Source of the DNA: Rhodoligotrophos sp. CJ14
GTDB taxonomy: Bacteria; Pseudomonadota; Alphaproteobacteria; Rhizobiales; Im1
Reading direction: 5' to 3'
NCBI RefSeq assembly: GCF_038811545.1
Contig: NZ_CP133319.1
Location: 3,191,516-3,255,515, forward strand
DNA: 64,000 nt
Numbering within the stretch: the stretch's first letter is position 1; each line of letters begins with the position of its first letter. The notes beneath the pieces are model-generated. The model worked only from the letters and a program-made list of their open reading frames with translations, did not search any database and was not told the DNA's origin. This document shows, piece by piece, positions 57,218-64,000 of the stretch. The position numbers were made by a program, and so were the translations under genes.

Positions 57218-58207
57218 TTACAGCTTCGTCTTGGCGTATCGGTTGAGCACTCCGATGATGCCCTCGCGGAACAGAAGCACGCAGACCACGAACACTGCAC
57301 CCTGCACCACGGTGACCCAGCTTCCCAGCGATGCCAGGTAGTTGGACATGCCGACAATCACACCGGCGCCAACGATTGGCCCCAAGACCGTGCCCATGCC
57401 GCCGATGAGTGTCATCAGCACCACTTCGCCAGATGTCCCCAAGCTTACATCGGTGAGCGAGGCGAGCTGGAACACGATGGCCTTGGTGGCGCCCGCCAGG
57501 CCGCTCAGGGTCGCCGATAGGATGAAAACCACGAGCTTGTATCGGGTCGTGCGATAGCCCAGCGAGATCGCCCGTGGCTCGTTCTCGCGAATGGCCTTCA
57601 GAACCTGACCGAAGGGCGAGTGGATCACCCGATAGATGATGGCAAAACCGATGAGGAAGACGATCGCCACGAAGGTATAGAGCGTGAGATCGTGCTGGAG
57701 ATTGAACACGCCGAACAGCATGCCGCGCGGCACGCCTTGAATGCCGTCCTCGCCGCCCGTGAATCCTGTCGCCTGCAGGCAAAAGAAAAAGACCATCTGG
57801 GCAAGCGCCAGCGTGATCATGGCGAAATAGATGCCTGTCCGTCGGATGGCCACCACCCCGAACACGACGCCGAGCGCGCAGGCGCCGAGCGTGCCGAGCA
57901 GGATGGAGAGTTCAGGAGTGAGGTTCCAATGCAGCGCCGTGTAAGCCGAGATGTAGGAGGCCATGCCGAAATAGGCCGCATGCCCGAATGAGAGCAACCC
58001 GCCATAGCCAAGCAGCAGGTTGAAGGCCATCGCGAACAAGGCAAAGCAGAGCAGCTTCATCACGAAGACGGGGTAGGCGACGAAAGGCGCCACGACCAGC
58101 AACACGGCCACGATCGCGAACAACAGCCGGTGCGTGCTGCTGGCGGCTTCGCTTTCGCCCACCACCGCCGGGCCGGCGGTGGATACCTTGGAGACGGTAT
58201 CTGACAT
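57218..58207 (-). CDS. livM: Branched-chain amino acid-type ABC permease LivM
   Basis: Inner-membrane permease (329 aa) with about 9-10 hydrophobic segments, including FNLLLGYGGLLSFGHAAYFGMASYISAY, the family signature, and the EAA-like ENEPRAISLGYRTTRYKLVVFILSA. ATG 58207 shares its A with the livH stop (TGATG). With LivH and LivG it would form an importer, but no LivF or LivK-type binding protein is present, so the transporter is not complete in this window. The ligand is not known; the acyl-CoA racemase beside it suggests a branched acid. Confidence 0.88.
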   Translation of the reverse strand: MSDTVSKVSTAGPAVVGESEAASSTHRLLFAIVAVLLVVAPFVAYPVFVMKLLCFALFAMAFNLLLGYGGLLSFGHAAYFGMASYISAYTALHWNLTPELSILLGTLGACALGVVFGVVAIRRTGIYFAMITLALAQMVFFFCLQATGFTGGEDGIQGVPRGMLFGVFNLQHDLTLYTFVAIVFLIGFAIIYRVIHSPFGQVLKAIRENEPRAISLGYRTTRYKLVVFILSATLSGLAGATKAIVFQLASLTDVSLGTSGEVVLMTLIGGMGTVLGPIVGAGVIVGMSNYLASLGSWVTVVQGAVFVVCVLLFREGIIGVLNRYAKTKL

Positions 58208-59094
58208 CACGCACCCCTTCCGAACAGGCCGGTGGGCTTCACCAGCAGGACAATGACCATAATGATGAAGATCACCGTTGAGGAGGCTTCGGGATAGAAC
58301 ACCTTCGTGAGCCCCTCGATGATCCCGAGGGCAAAACCGGTGATGATCGAGCCCATGATCGAGCCCATGCCGCCGATGACCACCACGGCGAAAACCACGA
58401 TGATGAGGTCGACGCCCATATTCGGATTGACCGAGTAGATCGGTGCCGCGAGCACACCTGCGAAAGCGGCCAGCGCCACGCCGAACCCGTAGGTCAGCGT
58501 GATGAGCAGGGGGACGTTCACGCCGAAAGCCTGCACCAGGGTCGGATTTTCCGTGGCCGCCCGCAAATAGGCGCCAAGCTTCGTCTTCTCGATCATGTAC
58601 CAGGTGGCAAGGCAAACCGCGAGGGATGCGACCACAACCCAGCCCCGGTAATAGGGCAGGAACATGAACCCGAGATTCTGGCCGCCGGCGAGCTGCGAGG
58701 GAACCGCATAGGGCAGGCCGGACGAACCGTAATAATTGCGGAAAATGCCCTGAATGATGAGGGCAAGGCCGAAAGTCAAAAGCAGGCCATAGAGGTGGTC
58801 GAGCTTCGCGATCCGGGCGATCATGGTGCGTTCGATGAGGATGCCGATCGCCCCCACCACCAGCGGCGCGATGATCAGCGCCCACCAATAATTCAGCCCC
58901 AGATAGGTCAGCGTCATCCAGGCTGCGAAGGCCCCCATCATGTAAAGGGCGCCATGAGCAAAATTGATGATGTTGAGCAGGCCGAAGATGACCGCCAGCC
59001 CCAAGCTGAGAATGGCGTAGAACGAGCCATTGATCAGACCCAGGAGCAGCTGCCCGAACAGTCCCGCGGTTGGGACGCCAAAGATGGTCGTCAT
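58207..59094 (-). CDS. livH: Branched-chain amino acid-type ABC permease LivH
   Basis: Permease (295 aa) with the LivH signature LINGSFYAILSLGLAVIFGLLNIINFAHGALYM in its first third and GVLAAPIYSVNPNMGVDLIIVVFAVVVIGGMGSIMGS. About eight membrane helices. Its stop overlaps the livM start. It follows livG after 63 bp on the same strand. Confidence 0.9.
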   Translation of the reverse strand: MTTIFGVPTAGLFGQLLLGLINGSFYAILSLGLAVIFGLLNIINFAHGALYMMGAFAAWMTLTYLGLNYWWALIIAPLVVGAIGILIERTMIARIAKLDHLYGLLLTFGLALIIQGIFRNYYGSSGLPYAVPSQLAGGQNLGFMFLPYYRGWVVVASLAVCLATWYMIEKTKLGAYLRAATENPTLVQAFGVNVPLLITLTYGFGVALAAFAGVLAAPIYSVNPNMGVDLIIVVFAVVVIGGMGSIMGSIITGFALGIIEGLTKVFYPEASSTVIFIIMVIVLLVKPTGLFGRGA

Positions 59095-59157
59095 GCAGCT
59101 ATCTCCCCGGTAGGCATGGCGAATGGTTGTGTGAATGCATTGCCGCTCACCCTCACG

Positions 59158-59916
59158 TCAGGCATGACCGGCCCCGATATAGGCTTCTATGACCCGGGGA
59201 TCCTTTGACACCGTGGCATAATTGCCCTCGGCGAGGACCTGCCCGCGTGCCAAGACCGTAATGCGGTCGGAGAGAGAGGCGACGACGGAAAGATTGTGCT
59301 CCACCATCAGGATGGTGCGATCCTTGGAGACCTTGCGGATCAGCTCTGCAGTGCGCTCCACATCCTCCTGCCCCATGCCGGCCATGGGCTCGTCCAGCAG
59401 GAGCATCTCTGGATCGAGCGCGAGGGTGGTCGCGATTTCGAGGGCCCGTTTCCGCCCATAGGAAAGTTCAGCCGCCAGGACGCTCACGTAATCCTTGAGG
59501 CCCACTGATTCGAGCAGCGCCTTTGCTTCGCTATCGAGCACATGAAGCTGCTTCTCCGACCGCCAGAAGTCGAAACTGTCCCCGCGCCTGAGCCGCTGCA
59601 ACGCGATCCGGACATTCTCGAGAACCGTAAGATGCGGAAAAACCGCCGAGATCTGGAACGACCGTACGAGACCCAGACGGGCCACATCGGCCGCCTTCAG
59701 GCCGGTGATGTTCTGGCCTTTGAAGGTGATTGTCCCTTTGGATGGTGCCAAGAACTTCGTGAGCAGATTGAAGCAGGTGGTTTTACCGGCGCCGTTGGGG
59801 CCAATGAGCGCGTGAATCTCACCCTTGTGGACTTTGAGCGTCACATTATCCACGGCGCGGAAGCCGAAGAACTCCTTCGTTAGGTTCTCGGTCGCCAGGA
59901 TGACCTCAGTGGCCAT
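59158..59916 (-). CDS. livG: Branched-chain amino acid-type ABC ATPase LivG
   Basis: ATPase (252 aa). Walker A GPNGAGKTTCFNLL (about 38-51); the signature is LSYGRKRALEIATTLA, the LivG form; Walker B MLLLDEPMAGM; switch His in VEHN. C-terminal VIEAYIGAGHA is typical of LivG. The first gene of livG-livH-livM, with a palindrome GACGTTACGTC 25 bp before its start. Confidence 0.9.
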   Translation of the reverse strand: MATEVILATENLTKEFFGFRAVDNVTLKVHKGEIHALIGPNGAGKTTCFNLLTKFLAPSKGTITFKGQNITGLKAADVARLGLVRSFQISAVFPHLTVLENVRIALQRLRRGDSFDFWRSEKQLHVLDSEAKALLESVGLKDYVSVLAAELSYGRKRALEIATTLALDPEMLLLDEPMAGMGQEDVERTAELIRKVSKDRTILMVEHNLSVVASLSDRITVLARGQVLAEGNYATVSKDPRVIEAYIGAGHA

Positions 59917-60287
59917 TTGCCCTCCCTCGTTCTATCGGCCGACGTTACGTCAGCAAGTGTTCTCGACCAAGCGCTACGAACGTCCTCACCGATTTTTGTC
60001 GCTCGTCTTCTCGGCGCCTTGGCAGGATGAACGTGCCCTCTGTGACCAGCAAACGCAACCGCATAAGCGAGATTGATGATTTGGGCAATAATTCCGAAGG
60101 CGTAGACCGGCTCAGCCTCGTCAGGCTCATCCTTGGACACCGGATTTAGGGCCGTCTCCGGGCAATTGCATGTTGGGAGAGACCGAACACGGACTGCTGT
60201 GGCTTGCGCGTAGCAGCCGCGGTCGTTACCAGAGTTGTTGATGAAAATAGATCAAGCGGCCGGTGACTGATTTGGAGAGGGGCGCCC
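59917..60287. other. Gap of 371 bp between divergent livG and the racemase gene
   Basis: I see no gene here: the open frames are short, unlike any family known to me and lack ribosome sites. A perfect 11-bp palindrome GACGTTACGTC (59941-59951) lies just before livG and may be an operator. GGAGAGG before 60288 is the ribosome site of the racemase gene. Two opposing promoters must lie here, but none is clear. Confidence 0.4.
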
Positions 60288-61409
60288 ATGGGACCACTGA
60301 CGGGATTTAAGGTAATCGAGATGGCGGGAATTGGTCCTGCACCGTTCTGCGCGATGCTCCTGTCCGATATGGGCGCCGAAGTTGTGCGGATTGATCGCAA
60401 GAGCGCGGCCGATCTCGGTGTCGACATGCCCGCCAGGTACAATGTCTCAGGCCGCGGCCGCCGCTCCGTCGCCCTGGATCTCAAATCACCCGATGCAGTT
60501 GCGGCCGTTAGAAAACTGGCCGCTCAGGCGGATGCGTTGATTGAAGGCTTCAGGCCTGGTGTTATGGAACGGCTCGGCCTCGGCCCCGAGGAGCTCCTCA
60601 CCGTGAACCCTAAGCTCGTCTATGGCCGCGTCACCGGCTGGGGCCAGACTGGTCCTTTGGCAAAGGCCGCGGGCCATGATCTGAACTACATCGCCTTGAC
60701 CGGCATGCTGCATGCCATTGGTCCTGCGGAACGGCCCGTTCCGCCGCTCAATCTTGTCGGTGACTTTGGCGGGGGCGCCATGTATCTCGCATTCGGCGTG
60801 GTTTGTGCCTTGCTCGAGGCGAGCCGCTCCGGCAAGGGCCAGGTCGTGGACGCTGCCATGGTGGATGGCGCGGCCTCGCTGGGTGCGCCAGTCTATGGCA
60901 TGTATGGGGCCGGCCTGTGGAAGGATCAGCGTGCCGACAATCTGCTCGATTCCGGCGCGCCTTGGTACGATGTCTATCAGACCAAGGACGGAAAATTCGT
61001 GTCCGTTGGCGCCATCGAGCAGCGTTTCTATGACCTTCTCCTGAAGACGCTAGGCCTTGAGGACGACAAGTATCGGGATCGTGGCCATGACAACTGGCCG
61101 GTGCTGCGGGAGGCTTTCAACAGCGCGTTTCGCAGCCGCACTCGCGATGAGTGGTGCGCGATCATGGAAGGAACCGATATCTGTTTCGCGCCGGTGATGT
61201 CGCTGGCCGAGGCGCCCTCGCACGAGCACATGGCCGCCCGTGGTGTGTTCGTGGAGCAGGACGGTGTTGTTCAGCCAGCGCCTGCGCCACGTTTTAGCCG
61301 CACCCGCGAGGCGATCCAGTCACCGCCGCCCGAGCCGGGTCAGCATACGGAGGAGGTGTTGCGCGATTGGGGCTTCACCGAGCAGGAGATCGAGGCGCTG
61401 CGCGGCTGA
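60288..61409 (+). CDS. Alpha-methylacyl-CoA racemase (CaiB/BaiF family)
   Basis: Class III CoA-transferase-fold enzyme (373 aa). The AMACR triad known from Mycobacterium tuberculosis MCR (His126, Asp156, Glu241) is matched by His130 in AGHDLNYIA, Asp159 in LVGDFGGG and Glu244 in VGAIEQRF, so a racemase (epimerising 2-methyl branched acyl-CoA) is favoured over a CoA-transferase. The N-terminus [20 protein letters not shown] matches too. GGAGAGG precedes the start. It is divergent from livGHM. Confidence 0.88.
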   Translation: MGPLTGFKVIEMAGIGPAPFCAMLLSDMGAEVVRIDRKSAADLGVDMPARYNVSGRGRRSVALDLKSPDAVAAVRKLAAQADALIEGFRPGVMERLGLGPEELLTVNPKLVYGRVTGWGQTGPLAKAAGHDLNYIALTGMLHAIGPAERPVPPLNLVGDFGGGAMYLAFGVVCALLEASRSGKGQVVDAAMVDGAASLGAPVYGMYGAGLWKDQRADNLLDSGAPWYDVYQTKDGKFVSVGAIEQRFYDLLLKTLGLEDDKYRDRGHDNWPVLREAFNSAFRSRTRDEWCAIMEGTDICFAPVMSLAEAPSHEHMAARGVFVEQDGVVQPAPAPRFSRTREAIQSPPPEPGQHTEEVLRDWGFTEQEIEALRG

Positions 61410-61424
61410 TCGGCTCTGCAGTCT

Positions 61425-62759
61425 TCAGCGCTGCGCCGGCGGCCATCTGTCATAAAGCGGAGTGATCTCGGTGGGGCGGCGCATGGCATCCAGCACCGGG
61501 ATGAACATGTCGACCGGGCCAAGCTTGCCCGATTTGAGCACCAGCGCGATGGGATTGGCATCTTCCGTCACGGCCCGGGAGATGCCGGGACCTTCATAGG
61601 CGCCGATGCGCAGCCGCGTGATCTTCAGCCTTTTGAGCACGGCACCGGCCGTCTCGCCGCCCGAGATGATGAGCCGCCGCACCTTGAGCTCGCTCACGAG
61701 ATGATCCGCGATGTCCGAGAGAATGGCCTCGGCACGCGCAGCCACTGCGGTAACCCCATAGCGAGCCTGCAGCTTGGCAATTTCGTCGGGGGCCATTGCT
61801 GTCCCGAAGCCCAAGGGCTCGTTCGGGGCCAAGGATCGCGCGAAGGTTAAAGCCTCCGCCAAGAGATCCTCACCCTCCATGGCCCGGCGCAGATCGAGCA
61901 TCATGGTGGGATGATTGCGCGCGAACTCACCAAGCTGCACGGCAGTGCGCTCGGCTACGCTGCCGGCAATCACCGCCGCGCGCCCTTCCACCCCCGGCAG
62001 CGGAGCCATCTCCGGCATGCCAATCCACCCGCGCCGCCGCCAGGCCGGCGGCAGATGCGCAGCAACGGAGGAGTTCCCGGTCATCAGCCGCAGGTCCGCT
62101 GCAGCCTCGCCGATCACCTCCAGATCCCGCTCCCGCATTGCATCGACAATGGCCAGCGGTGTGCCTGCGCGCCGCAACGCCTCGATCCGCTCGCGAATCG
62201 CCTCAGGCCCGCGATCGACATCCTGGAAGGCTATAAGTCCCACCGCCCGCTTGGACTGGGCCGCCAGCACCCGCACCAGATTGCTATCGGTCATGGGCGT
62301 CAGCGGATCATGCCGCTTGGGCGATTCCGAGAGAAGCTGGGCACCGGCGAACATATGCCCCTGATAGACCGTCCGTCCCACCTCGCACAGGGTCGGGCAG
62401 AACATGGTGAAATCCGCACCCAGATGGTCGAGCAGCGCTTCGGCGCAGGGGCCGATATTGCCGCGCGGCGTCGAATCGAAGGTCGCGCAATATTTGAAGA
62501 AGAATTGGCGACAACCCTGCTCAAGTAGCCTGTCCGCTGCAGCGACCACATGCGTGACCGCTTCGGCCGCCGGAATCACACGGGATTTGAGCGCAATCAC
62601 ATAGGCGTGGCAGCCCTCAGCCAAGGGGGTCCCCGCGCCGATGGTGAACCCGGTGGGAATACCGCGGGCGATCAGCATGGAGGCGAGTTCCGCCCCGCCG
62701 GTCAGATCGTCCGCGATGCAGCCCAGGATCGGGCCGTGGATGTGCTGCTGATCTGTCAT
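61425..62759 (-). CDS. Four-carbon acid sugar kinase family protein (OtnK-like)
   Basis: Sugar-acid kinase (444 aa) of the DUF1537 family, which phosphorylates 3-oxo-tetronates, threonate or related acids. N-terminal domain begins ILGCIADDLTGGAELASML and FKYCATFDSTPRGNIGPCAEAL; the C-terminal domain has LIISGGETAGAVLKRLKI and the G.GPGISRA segment for nucleotide binding. ATG 62759 is preferred to TTG 62768. The true acid is unknown. No aldolase or isomerase partner follows. It is divergent from the GntR gene, its likely regulator. Confidence 0.82.
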   Translation of the reverse strand: MTDQQHIHGPILGCIADDLTGGAELASMLIARGIPTGFTIGAGTPLAEGCHAYVIALKSRVIPAAEAVTHVVAAADRLLEQGCRQFFFKYCATFDSTPRGNIGPCAEALLDHLGADFTMFCPTLCEVGRTVYQGHMFAGAQLLSESPKRHDPLTPMTDSNLVRVLAAQSKRAVGLIAFQDVDRGPEAIRERIEALRRAGTPLAIVDAMRERDLEVIGEAAADLRLMTGNSSVAAHLPPAWRRRGWIGMPEMAPLPGVEGRAAVIAGSVAERTAVQLGEFARNHPTMMLDLRRAMEGEDLLAEALTFARSLAPNEPLGFGTAMAPDEIAKLQARYGVTAVAARAEAILSDIADHLVSELKVRRLIISGGETAGAVLKRLKITRLRIGAYEGPGISRAVTEDANPIALVLKSGKLGPVDMFIPVLDAMRRPTEITPLYDRWPPAQR

Positions 62760-62848
62760 AATGAACAATCCGTCGGCCGTTGCTGCGCGCCAGCCTTGAC
62801 AGGCAAGCGCCTATTGCTGCCTTTGTGACCAGTTACCGAGGAAGCGAG

Positions 62849-63619
62849 ATGCGCATGAGCGATGCTGGGGATGATTTCGCCGTCGGGCGTGTGCTCCGCG
62901 ACAACCTGACTGAGCGGGTATACCGTGAGCTGCGCTCCGCCTTGATGGAGGGCCGTTTCTGGCCCGGGCATCGCTTCAAGATCCGCGAGCTGGCCGCCAG
63001 TCTCGGTGTCTCCGAGACGCCGGTGCGTGAGGCCTTGATGCAGCTGGTCCGCGAAAAGGGCCTCATCATGGAGGCTGCGCGCTCGATCACCGTCGCGGGG
63101 CTGACGCTCTCGCAATATCTCGAGCTCCGTGACATCCGTCTGATGCTGGAGGGGATGGCTGCGGAGGCGGCCACGGTCCGCATAACTGACGAGGAGATCG
63201 CCGAGCTTGCCGCCCTTCACGAGCAACTGATCGAGGCGGAGCGATCGGGGCGCTGGTTCGATGCGGTGAAAGCGAACTGGGCGTTTCACTATGGTCTCTA
63301 CAAGGTGGCGAGCCGGCCTGAGCTTCTGGCCATCATCGAGGGTATCTGGCTGCGGAACGGGCCGCTCGTGAATTACCAATATCCGAATGCCCGGCCAACC
63401 TATCCCGGCCGCCATCGGCATCTCGACATACTCGATGCCCTTCGTGCGCGGGATGCGGTCGCCGTCAGGCAGCATATCCAGAACGATATGCTGGAGGGCG
63501 GGCGGCTGCTGGTGCAATTGCTCAGACAGCTTGAAGCCGGCGAGATCACCCGCGAGGAGCTGCATCGGGATGCTCATTCCGTGGGCAGCGGAGCGCGCCG
63601 GTCGAAAGCGGCCGGCTGA
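62849..63619 (+). CDS. GntR family regulator, FadR/FCD type
   Basis: Repressor-type protein (256 aa). Winged helix at about residues 15-80 (RELAASLGVSETPVREALMQLVREKGLIM); the C-terminal FCD domain (about 90-225) has LRDIRLMLEGMAAEAA, the metal-ligand-like FH (WAFHYGLY), and HRHLDILDALRARDAVAVRQHI. The ATG at 62849 has GAGG seven bases before it. It is divergent from the acid-sugar kinase across 89 bp, so it probably controls that gene. The effector is not known. Confidence 0.85.
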   Translation: MRMSDAGDDFAVGRVLRDNLTERVYRELRSALMEGRFWPGHRFKIRELAASLGVSETPVREALMQLVREKGLIMEAARSITVAGLTLSQYLELRDIRLMLEGMAAEAATVRITDEEIAELAALHEQLIEAERSGRWFDAVKANWAFHYGLYKVASRPELLAIIEGIWLRNGPLVNYQYPNARPTYPGRHRHLDILDALRARDAVAVRQHIQNDMLEGGRLLVQLLRQLEAGEITREELHRDAHSVGSGARRSKAAG

Positions 63620-63636
63620 TCCGCTGCTCTGTGTAG

Positions 63637-63999
63637 TCAGGCCGCTTGCGCGACGGCTGCCATGCCTGCATCGGCCGCCGCCAACACGACCTCTATGTCG
63701 CGCGGCTGATGGGCGGCCGAGAGGAACATATTGTGCTTCGGGTGAAAATAGGCGCCGGCCCGCAGCGCGGCCGCGCAAAATGTCTGGGCTTTCGCGAAAT
63801 CGGGATCGTTGTCGAACAGCACCATGGGCATCTGCACAGGCCCGGTCTGGCGCAGGCCTATACCGTGCTTTGCTGCGAGCCGTCCAAGCCCCTCGCGCAG
63901 CATCTGTCCCATCGCCTCCATATGGGCGATGGCCTTGGTGTCCCGCAATGTCTCGATCGTGGCGATCGCTGCCGACATCGCCACCGCGCCATACCAGAA
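63637..63999 (-). CDS. Class III aminotransferase, C-terminal end (5' partial)
   Basis: The last 120 residues of a PLP-dependent class III aminotransferase, near glutamate-1-semialdehyde aminotransferase. The frame is open to the edge of the window, reading FWYGAVAMSAAIATIETLRD, so the GTG at 63984 is internal. AAALRAGAYFHPKHNMFLSAAHQPRDIEVVLAAADA is the family end. The PLP-binding lysine lies outside the window. It is convergent with the GntR gene. Confidence 0.75.
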   Translation of the reverse strand, partial: FWYGAVAMSAAIATIETLRDTKAIAHMEAMGQMLREGLGRLAAKHGIGLRQTGPVQMPMVLFDNDPDFAKAQTFCAAALRAGAYFHPKHNMFLSAAHQPRDIEVVLAAADAGMAAVAQAA

Positions 64000-64000
64000 C

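Noticed and set aside
58208-58888. N-terminal extension of the livM frame
   Set aside because: His/Arg-rich nonsense in the livH region; the ATG at 58207 coupled to the livH stop fits the family.
59880-60140. 86-codon minus-strand frame before livG
   Set aside because: It overlaps the livG start, has no ribosome site and resembles no protein I know.

Overview
The window is a high-GC stretch of an alphaproteobacterial chromosome, most likely from the order Hyphomicrobiales (Rhizobiales). This rests on gene order: chvI-chvG-hprK-EIIA-HPr, ppk-ppx next to an hdaA-like gene, secB/fxsA/tim44/mltA/smr/xre, hslVU divergent from hisB-DUF2628-hisH-hisA-hisF-hisE-coaA, hrcA-grpE-dnaK-dnaJ, and ffs-dnaX-ybaB-recR. 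A class I lysyl-tRNA synthetase and a hopanoid C-2 methylase-like radical SAM protein fit the same group. Coding density is high. I see no insertion sequence, prophage, CRISPR array, tRNA or rRNA; the only RNA gene found is the 4.5S SRP RNA.

Region 1 (1-9,709) is an accessory catabolic cluster: a CaiD-like crotonase cut by the window edge, a PotFGHI/PotABCD-type ABC importer, a second crotonase, an acyl-CoA dehydrogenase, a TetR regulator and a fused ADP-forming acyl-CoA synthetase. Two palindromes 22 bp apart upstream of the binding-protein gene look like the operator. The layout suggests import of a small charged acid, activation to a CoA thioester and beta-oxidation-like breakdown.

Region 2 (9,765-15,248) holds a lone secreted TagO/VasI-like protein, the regulatory PTS proteins (HPr, EIIA, short HprK), the ChvG/ChvI envelope-stress system and a HugZ-type haem protein. 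Region 3 (15,285-24,735) holds polyphosphate metabolism (ppx, ppk), an Hda-like replication regulator, a PerM permease, a phosphatidyltransferase, a DUF2066 protein and purM-purN.

Region 4 (24,781-36,559) is core: SecB, FxsA, Tim44-like, MltA, Smr, XRE, YjbR, HslUV, the histidine cluster and pantothenate kinase. Region 5 (36,674-48,578) has the DnaK chaperone genes with a good RpoH-type promoter before dnaK and no visible CIRCE, a TM2 protein, HpnP-like, NudC, ffs, dnaX, ybaB, recR and a TerB-like protein.

Region 6 (48,631-57,179) has a DinG-like helicase, a CPA2 antiporter carrying a cyclic-nucleotide-binding domain, class I LysRS, an S24/LexA-like regulator and pyrD. Region 7 (57,218-64,000) is accessory again: an incomplete Liv-type transporter (LivG, LivH, LivM), an alpha-methylacyl-CoA racemase, a four-carbon acid sugar kinase, a GntR regulator and the end of a class III aminotransferase. 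A small palindromic repeat beginning TAGAGC recurs between genes and in three places supplies the stop codon of the neighbouring gene.
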